From Gluconacetobacter azotocaptans (GTDB taxonomy: Bacteria > Pseudomonadota > Alphaproteobacteria > Acetobacterales > Acetobacteraceae), in contig NZ_JABEQF010000005.1 in NCBI RefSeq assembly GCF_014174355.1, forward strand, positions 1 to 64,000: a stretch of 64,000 bases of DNA. Reading direction: 5' to 3'. Under the pieces are notes generated by a model. It ran no database searches, was not told the DNA's origin, and worked only from the letters and a program-made list of their open reading frames with translations. Shown one piece after another: positions 58,937 to 64,000 of this stretch. The stretch's first letter is position 1, and every line of letters starts with the position of its first letter. A program made the translations under genes and the position numbers.

Positions 58937-59559
58937 GGCGCGCCGCGCGGGGGGCGCCGTCGGCCCTGTCGATTTTCCTGCGCGGCCTCCTGTTTGGCCT
59001 GCTGGCCTGCGGCGTGGCCTGGGGCATCGGCTTCGCCTGGTTCTTCCACGACGCCCTGCGACCGGCCGGCCCGGCCCCCACCGCCGACGGGATCGTCGCG
59101 CTGACCGGCGGCCAGGGGCGGATCGAGGCCTCGCTGGACCTCCTGATGCAGGGGCACGGGCGGCAGTTGCTGATCTCGGGCGTCGATGCCCACGCCACGG
59201 TCGCCGCCGTGGCGGCGCGGGTGCAGGTACCGGTGTCCTGGGACGTCTGGTCCCGCGTCACGCTGGGACGGCGGGCGACCTCGACCATCGGCAATGCGGA
59301 CGAAACCGCCGACTGGGCGCGCGCGCATGCCATCCGATCGCTGATCGTCGTGACGGCGGGCTACCATATCCGGCGGGCAATGATGGAAATCGGCCGGACC
59401 CTGCCGGATGTCACCCTGTACCCCTGCCCCATCCTGCCCCCGGCGCTGCGCCACCCCTGGCGCGCGGCGTCCATCCGGCTGATGGCGACGGAATATGACA
59501 AATGGATCATGGCCAGCTTGGGCCTGGCCCGTGACATGAACGGGCAGCCAAAGGCGTGA
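58933..59559 (+). CDS. YdcF-like (DUF218) inner-membrane protein
   Basis: This 208-residue protein has one N-terminal helix (LRGLLFGLLACGVAWGIGFA) and the DUF218 Rossmann-like domain: DGIVALTGGQGRIEASLDLL, RQLLISGVDAHATVAAVA, STIGNADETADWARAHAIRS and VVTAGYHIRRAMMEI. SanA/YdcF proteins are linked to envelope integrity, and genes of this family are regularly found between ftsX and plsC in alphaproteobacteria. The start (ATG 58933) overlaps ftsX by 4 nt. Confidence 0.9.
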   Translation: MRRAARGAPSALSIFLRGLLFGLLACGVAWGIGFAWFFHDALRPAGPAPTADGIVALTGGQGRIEASLDLLMQGHGRQLLISGVDAHATVAAVAARVQVPVSWDVWSRVTLGRRATSTIGNADETADWARAHAIRSLIVVTAGYHIRRAMMEIGRTLPDVTLYPCPILPPALRHPWRAASIRLMATEYDKWIMASLGLARDMNGQPKA

Positions 59560-59675
59560 CACGCGCCCCGGTCGGGGTGGCCCAGGTGGGCCTTGTGTCG
59601 GGATGGCTTTTCTGGTGTACGCCGACACGTCGCGCGCCACTGGCGCCTGTTTTGTCCGGGGTGGTCCTGCCTGCC

Positions 59676-60446
59676 ATGACGCTGATCCGCGCATGCCTGT
59701 TCAATTTCTATTTCGTGGTGCTGACGATCGTGCTCGGGGTCGCGGCCCTGCCGATCCGCCTGTTCGCCAGGCCACTGGCGCTGCCCTACGCCAAGCTGTG
59801 GACCCGGTTGTCGATCGCCGGCCTGCGCGCGATCTGCGGGATCGACGTCATCGTCACGGGGCGCGAGCATCTGCCGGCGGGCCCCTGCCTGCTGGCGTCG
59901 CAGCATCAGTCGGCGTTCGACACGCTGGTCTGGATGAATCTGGTGGACCGGCCGTCCTATGTGATGAAGGAAGAACTGACCCGTCTCCCGCTGGTCGGGC
60001 CGATGCTGCTGCTGGCGGGCATGATCCCGGTCCGCCGTGCCGACGGGGCCAAGGCGCTGCGCGCACTGCTGGCCGCGACCCAGCATGCCGCCGACGACGG
60101 GCGGCAGATCATCATCTTCCCCGAAGGCACGCGAACCCGACCGGGCGAAGCGGTCCGCCTGCAGCCCGGGATTGCAGCGATGGCCGCCCATACCGGTCTG
60201 CCCGTCGTCCCGGTGGCGACCGATTCCGGCCTGCGCTGGTCGCGCAACGCCTTCGTCAAACATCCCGGCCCGATCCATATCGCCATCGGTCCCGCCTTGG
60301 CGCCCGGCTTGGGCCGGGCCAGAATTCTGCCTGCGATTTCAGTGGCATGGGAGAATCTGACCCGCGACTTCGGGGATGCGGCCCCGGGGGACGGATCTGT
60401 GGATAACTCTGTGGGCACCCCTATAAAAACGGGACATGCGCATTGA
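59676..60446 (+). CDS. plsC: 1-acyl-sn-glycerol-3-phosphate acyltransferase PlsC
   Basis: PlsC makes phosphatidic acid at the inner membrane. The 256-residue protein has an N-terminal hydrophobic segment (MTLIRACLFNFYFVVLTIVL), the acyltransferase motif HQSAFD (HX4D), MKEELTRLPLVGPMLLLAG and FPEGTRTRPGEA. The ATG at 59676 matches the family N-terminus; a GTG at 59556 overlapping the ydcF stop would add a 40-residue extension of no known similarity and is considered less likely. The C-terminal codons overlap a cluster of DnaA-box-like sequences. Confidence 0.9.
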   Translation: MTLIRACLFNFYFVVLTIVLGVAALPIRLFARPLALPYAKLWTRLSIAGLRAICGIDVIVTGREHLPAGPCLLASQHQSAFDTLVWMNLVDRPSYVMKEELTRLPLVGPMLLLAGMIPVRRADGAKALRALLAATQHAADDGRQIIIFPEGTRTRPGEAVRLQPGIAAMAAHTGLPVVPVATDSGLRWSRNAFVKHPGPIHIAIGPALAPGLGRARILPAISVAWENLTRDFGDAAPGDGSVDNSVGTPIKTGHAH

Positions 60447-60700
60447 GGTCCCGTTCCGCCAGGGCGCACGCCGTACCGTTACATGAGCCGGCGGCGAAAT
60501 AGGGCGAAACTGGGGCACCCACCAAAACTCCTGATAAAATCTTTATTTTTTCAGTTTGCGCTACCAAACCGGCAGGCCGCCCGGGCTGCTGCGCGCCCGC
60601 GCGCGCCTAGCCTTCCGGGCCTTGCCGCGCGCCGCGCATCCAGCCTGTGGACAAGTTCCGCTTTCCCGTTTGTGTCCCTGGGGCGGCCTGTGTGAAAGAT
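60398..60700. other. AT-rich region with DnaA-box-like sites (origin-like, speculative)
   Basis: Only 306 bp separate plsC and the next gene (60447-60752). A perfect DnaA box TGTGGATAA lies at 60398-60406 (inside the plsC 3' end), a partial one at 60410-60418, and TGTGGACAA (8/9) at 60646-60654. Between them is an AT-rich run (60531-60557, GATAAAATCTTTATTTTTTC), which resembles the 13-mer of E. coli oriC. It could be an origin, a DnaA-regulated promoter, or chance. No gene is seen in the gap. Confidence 0.3.
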
Positions 60701-60752
60701 TTATGAATCAGCGCCTTCGCTGCCATCCGCAAAGTGTTTTATCAAGGCCCGC

Positions 60753-61901
60753 ATGCCCATCTTTCCGCCCCTGTTCGCCCCATCGCGCCACGCGCGGCGA
60801 ATGCGCGCCCTGGGGCTGGCGCTGCTGTGTCTGGCGGCGGCGGACGGGGTGGCGTGGCTGGCCGCGCAGCATCTGCTGAACGACGCGCTGCGGGGCTGGA
60901 CACAGGGGCTGGCAGCGCAAGGCTGGACCGTCCAGCCCGGCCGGCAGCGGCGCGGCGGATCGCTTCTGACGGCCCGGATCACGCTGACCTCCCCCCGCCT
61001 GCGCGGCCGGATCGGTACGCCGGCGGGCGGGTCGAGGGCCGCCCTGTGGGGCGGCGACAGGCTGACCCTGTCGCTGTCGGCGCTCCACCCCCTGTCCCTG
61101 CGCCTGGGCCTGGAGGGCGCGCAGGTGCTGCGGTTGTCCGACCCGGCCCGCCCGGGGCAGGACATGGCCGTGCGCTGGCAGGGCCAGCGTGTGCTGGGCT
61201 GGTTTCCGCTGGGCATGGCCCCGGCGGGGCGATCGGGCCGCGCAAGCTGGTCTGCCGCCCTGATGGATCTTCAAATCCTGGGGCCAGGGGCACGAGACGT
61301 CGCCTTCCGCCTGCGGGACGTGGCGGGACACGGGCTGTGGGACAGCGCGGCGGGTCCCCAGGGCAGCCGCCTGGCCCTGTCGGCAACCTGCGCGCGGATC
61401 GACCTGCCGCTGTCATGGCCGATGCCGCCGGGACTGCCGGACGCGCGATCCCTCCGCGATGCCGCCCTTGTCGTGGCGATCCCCGGCCGGGCGGATCCGC
61501 ATGCGGCAGCCGCGCCGACGACGGTGCTGGTACAGGACGCCCGGGCTAGGTGGTCGACGCTGGCATGGCAGGCCGTCGGACGCGCCGACCTGCCGCCTGA
61601 CGGCGCGGCCGATGGGGAGGCCACGCTGTCGGTCGAAGGCGTAGGCGGCACCCTCCGCACCCTGGCGCAGACCGGATCGCTCTCGCCGGATATCGGGCGG
61701 GTGGCGGCCGCCATCGACCGCTGGGCCGCGACCATGGCCGGCCCGCCGGGCCGCCCCGACGCGCCGGCCCTGACCGACCGGCGCATCAGCCTGCCGCTGC
61801 GGCTGCGCGCCGGCACGCTGTTCATCGGGGAGGTTCCGGTCGCGACCCTGGCGACGGGCGAGCTTTCACCCGCGTTCGCCCTACCGGCCCCTCGGCCCTG
61901 A
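60753..61901 (+). CDS. DUF2125 domain-containing membrane-anchored protein
   Basis: This 382-residue protein has an N-terminal signal/anchor helix (MRALGLALLCLAAADGVAWL) and a large extracytoplasmic domain: LNDALRGWTQGLAAQGWTVQ, SLLTARITLTSPRLRGRIGT and SLPLRLRAGTLFIGEVPVA. The pattern matches the DUF2125 family, which is confined mostly to alphaproteobacteria and has an AsmA-like beta-rich look. Function unknown. It converges on phaR with a 7-bp gap. Confidence 0.82.
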   Translation: MPIFPPLFAPSRHARRMRALGLALLCLAAADGVAWLAAQHLLNDALRGWTQGLAAQGWTVQPGRQRRGGSLLTARITLTSPRLRGRIGTPAGGSRAALWGGDRLTLSLSALHPLSLRLGLEGAQVLRLSDPARPGQDMAVRWQGQRVLGWFPLGMAPAGRSGRASWSAALMDLQILGPGARDVAFRLRDVAGHGLWDSAAGPQGSRLALSATCARIDLPLSWPMPPGLPDARSLRDAALVVAIPGRADPHAAAAPTTVLVQDARARWSTLAWQAVGRADLPPDGAADGEATLSVEGVGGTLRTLAQTGSLSPDIGRVAAAIDRWAATMAGPPGRPDAPALTDRRISLPLRLRAGTLFIGEVPVATLATGELSPAFALPAPRP

Positions 61902-61908
61902 TGCCGGC

Positions 61909-62655
61909 CTACCGCTGCCCGGATGCGGGGGGCCCCATCCGCGCGTCGCGCAGCTCCGCCAGTTCGCGCCGCAGGCGGGCCAGCTCCTGCTCCATCGTCT
62001 CACCGTCCGTCGCGGCACCCGACGTTTCGGGGGCGGGCGTTTCGGGGGCGGGCGTTTCGGGGGCCGGGGCCGCTTCCGGCGCGATGTGACCGTTCCCACC
62101 CGCGGGGACATCGCCGCGCGACACATCCTCGGGTGGGCCGCCCTCGGGCACCGGGCGATACATCGACGAGAACATGGACATCGCCCGGTCCATCATCTCG
62201 ATGTTCTGTCGGCCGATTTCTTCCATGCCGGGCGGAAGGAAGGTTTCCATGGTCCGCTGCATGGTGGCGCGGATCTGCTTCTGGCTGGCGGCGAACTGCT
62301 CCATCATCTGGTCCAGGTAATCGGGCACCAGCCCCTGCATGCTGTCGCCGTAGAAGCGGATCAACTGGCGCAGGAACGTCGCGGGCAGCATGGCGCGGCC
62401 CTTCGTTTCCTCTTCCATGATGATCTGGGTCAGGACGGACCGCGTGATGTCGTCGCCAGTACGCGCGTCGAAGATCACGAACTCCTTGCCACGACGCACC
62501 ATATCCGCCAGCGTGTCGAGGGTGATGTAGATCGAGCTTTCGGTATCGTACAGACGCCGGTTGGCGTATTTCTTGATGACGATCGGGGCGACCGGGCTGT
62601 TGGCATCCGGCAAGATACCCTCCATCAGCGTGGCTAGGACCGACGAGGATAGCAT
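61909..62655 (-). CDS. phaR: Polyhydroxyalkanoate synthesis repressor PhaR
   Basis: PhaR binds PHA and the promoters of phasin/PHA genes. The 248-residue protein has the N-terminal DNA-binding signature PIVIKKYANRRLYDTESSIY, the PHB_acc domain DTLADMVRRGKEFVIFDART and ILTQIIMEEETKGRAMLP-like repeats, and a C-terminal tail with three PAPET repeats. The ATG at 62655 is used; an ATG at 62625 is also possible. It is divergent from the coiled-coil/phaC genes, with 54 bp between, so it may repress them. Confidence 0.93.
   Translation of the reverse strand: MLSSSVLATLMEGILPDANSPVAPIVIKKYANRRLYDTESSIYITLDTLADMVRRGKEFVIFDARTGDDITRSVLTQIIMEEETKGRAMLPATFLRQLIRFYGDSMQGLVPDYLDQMMEQFAASQKQIRATMQRTMETFLPPGMEEIGRQNIEMMDRAMSMFSSMYRPVPEGGPPEDVSRGDVPAGGNGHIAPEAAPAPETPAPETPAPETSGAATDGETMEQELARLRRELAELRDARMGPPASGQR
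62023..62067. repeat. Three copies of a 15-bp tandem repeat inside phaR
   Basis: CGTTTCGGGGGCGGG repeats at 62023, 62038 and 62053, coding for PAPET x3 in the C-terminal tail of PhaR. In-frame length variation is expected at this site. Confidence 0.8.
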
Positions 62656-62709
62656 GACCGGAAGGCCGATGCACAGATTGCCGATTTTCACCTCCTTGCC
62701 CCCCCTGCC

Positions 62710-63138
62710 ATGACCGCGACCGATCCCCCCGATCCGGCGGCGCTGATGCGCGACTGGATGGCCATCTGGCAGAGCGAGGCCGCCACCCTGCGCATGGACC
62801 GCGAAATGGCCGACGCGGCGCGGCGCATGACCGACCTGTGGGCCGCCGGCTTCGCCGCCGCCACGCGCACCACCCCCGGCGCCACGCGGGACCCCACCCC
62901 GGCCGGAACAGACTATGGAACGCAGGATGGGGAACAGATCGCCACTGCCGCCGGAGGGCCCGATGCCCCGCCCGGACGCGCCCGGGCCGATGCTGCGCCG
63001 GGGGCCGCGCCCGCTGGCGATGCATCTGCTCTCCGCGACGACATCGCCGCCCTCGGCCAGCAGCTCGACCGGATCGAGCGGCGCCTCGCCCGGCTGGAAT
63101 CCCGCATCGGCGACACCGGCCCTTCCGCCGGGGATTGA
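62710..63138 (+). CDS. Phasin/PhaE-like coiled-coil protein of the PHA locus
   Basis: This 142-residue acidic protein starts MTATDPPDPAALMRDWMAIW, has an amphipathic region QSEAATLRMDREMADAARRM and ends with a long coiled coil (LRDDIAALGQQLDRIERRLA, RLESRIGD). The pattern resembles phasins or PhaE-like subunits that bind PHA granules or PHA synthase, but I see no firm family motif. It is divergent from phaR and its last 176 nt overlap the phaC-like gene in another frame. The name is inferred from location. Confidence 0.62.
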   Translation: MTATDPPDPAALMRDWMAIWQSEAATLRMDREMADAARRMTDLWAAGFAAATRTTPGATRDPTPAGTDYGTQDGEQIATAAGGPDAPPGRARADAAPGAAPAGDASALRDDIAALGQQLDRIERRLARLESRIGDTGPSAGD

Positions 63139-64000
63139 TCCCGCCTTCATCGCCGGGGTAGCGGCCTATCGCCGGCACCCGTACCGGCGGGCCGAACCCG
63201 GCCCGATGTCCGTCCTGTGGTCGTGCGGCGACATGCGGGTCCTCGATTACGGGCAGCCCGGGGGCAGGCCCGTCCTGTTCGTGCCCAGCCTGATCAATCG
63301 GGGCTATATCCTGGACCTGATGCCGGGACGCTCGATGCTGCGCCATCTGGCGGCGCAGGGCCTGCGGCCGCTGCTGCTGGAATGGGGCTGGCCGGGCGAG
63401 GACGAACGGCGCTTGGATGTCGGCGGCTATGTCCAGGCACGGCTGGAACCGGCGCTGGCCGATATCGCAGACCAGTGCGGGCAGCCCGTCACTGTGGCCG
63501 GATACTGCATGGGCGGCCTGCTGGCCCTGGCGGCGGCGCAGCGCCGTCCCGATCTGGTTCGGGCGCTGGTGCTGCTGGCGACACCGTGGGATTTCGGCGC
63601 CGCGTCGCCCGAAGCCATCCGGACCCTGTCACGCCTGCTTGCGCCCCATGCGGGGATGATGGCGCTGACCGGTACCCTGCCGATCGATGCGTTGCAGACC
63701 GCCTTCGCCGCCGTCGATCCGGCCTCGATCATTCGGAAGTTCCGCGATTTCGGGGCCCTGCCGCAGGAAGATCCGCGCACGGCGCTGTACGTCGCCATGG
63801 AAGACTGGCTGAGCGATGGTGTGCCGCTGGCCGCCCCGGTCGCCATCGACTGCGTCCGGGACTGGTACGGCGCCAATCTGCCGATGCAGGGGGCGTGGCA
63901 GGTGGGCGGCACCGAGATCCAACCGCAGCGCCTGTCCCTGCCCACCCTGGTGGTGGTGCCGGCCCGCGACCGCATCGTGCCGCCCGGCAGCGCGCTCCCG
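62963..64000 (+). CDS. PhaC-like PHA synthase / alpha-beta hydrolase (partial, runs off the window)
   Basis: At least 346 residues are visible. After an N-terminal MPRPDAPGPMLRRGPRPLAM and an Ser/Pro/Ala-rich linker, the conserved fold begins with AFIAGVAAYRRHPYRR. The lipase box GYCMGG has a Cys nucleophile (Cys182), as in PHA synthases ([GS]XCX[GA]G), and ATPWDFGA and DWYGANLPMQGAW follow. The start is chosen because GGAGG lies 5 nt before ATG 62963; ATGs at 62927 and 62990 are alternatives. Its first 176 nt overlap the upstream gene out of frame. The protein is shorter than classical class I PhaC, so the activity is uncertain. Confidence 0.75.
   Translation, partial: MPRPDAPGPMLRRGPRPLAMHLLSATTSPPSASSSTGSSGASPGWNPASATPALPPGIDPAFIAGVAAYRRHPYRRAEPGPMSVLWSCGDMRVLDYGQPGGRPVLFVPSLINRGYILDLMPGRSMLRHLAAQGLRPLLLEWGWPGEDERRLDVGGYVQARLEPALADIADQCGQPVTVAGYCMGGLLALAAAQRRPDLVRALVLLATPWDFGAASPEAIRTLSRLLAPHAGMMALTGTLPIDALQTAFAAVDPASIIRKFRDFGALPQEDPRTALYVAMEDWLSDGVPLAAPVAIDCVRDWYGANLPMQGAWQVGGTEIQPQRLSLPTLVVVPARDRIVPPGSALP

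Noticed and set aside
59556-59675. PlsC beginning at GTG 59556 with 4-nt overlap with ydcF
   Set aside because: The overlap style is attractive but the 40 extra residues lack similarity to PlsC N-termini, whereas ATG 59676 fits the family.
62017-62067. CRISPR-like or mobile repeat in phaR
   Set aside because: Three 15-bp copies without spacers, in frame and coding PAPET; this is a coding tandem repeat.

Overview
The window is about 64 kb of high-GC chromosomal DNA from an acetic acid bacterium (Alphaproteobacteria, Acetobacteraceae; Gluconacetobacter or a close relative is my best guess). The evidence is a PQQ-dependent membrane glucose dehydrogenase, a three-subunit molybdopterin/[2Fe-2S]/triheme aldehyde dehydrogenase, a mannitol 2-dehydrogenase, MbfA, PhaR and DUF2125. 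This looks like core genome: I found no insertion sequence, prophage, CRISPR array, rRNA or tRNA. Two genes run off the edges: an LpoA-like lipoprotein (left) and a PhaC-like hydrolase (right).

Layout. 1-10.7 kb: lpoA-like, rsmI, lolA, a PPOx flavoprotein with a divergent MocR regulator, mbfA, gshA, rsmE, ubiA with a coupled methyltransferase, and a lipoprotein. 11-16.2 kb: a sugar porter / dienelactone hydrolase / MFS operon facing a gluconate permease. 16.3-20.4 kb: yfgM-bamB-der and a small secreted protein. 20.5-24.9 kb: dihydroorotase, two glycosyltransferases and ygfZ. 25-32.3 kb: hisI, a small membrane protein, lpxB, a solitary pstS, pheST and rplT/rpmI. 32.5-43 kb: periplasmic oxidation genes (mannitol dehydrogenase, gcd, the aldehyde dehydrogenase trio and a coupled MFS exporter). 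43-45.5 kb: sufE and hslVU. 45.5-56.7 kb: an eight-gene chemosensory operon on the minus strand. 56.8-60.4 kb: ftsEX-ydcF-plsC. 60.4-64 kb: an AT-rich, DnaA-box-like region, DUF2125 and a PHA locus (phaR, a coiled-coil protein, a phaC-like gene).

The most interesting system is the chemosensory operon: cheW, cheR-TPR, cheW, mcp, cheA-REC, cheB, then two hybrid histidine kinases. The gene set resembles Wsp and the Rhodospirillum centenum Che3 (cyst) pathway. There is no flagellar gene, no stand-alone CheY and no diguanylate cyclase beside it, so the output probably passes through the two hybrid kinases. The second cheW appears to start with a CTG codon that overlaps the cheR stop, and most genes of the operon use non-ATG starts with 4-nt overlaps.

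Other points: a 10-codon leader peptide overlapping the cytochrome start of the aldehyde dehydrogenase operon; a 176-nt out-of-frame overlap at the PHA locus; an RpoH-type promoter placed so that hslV mRNA would be nearly leaderless; mutually exclusive hairpins upstream of pheS; and a family of AAGGGC-N3-GCCCTT hairpins in several intergenic gaps.
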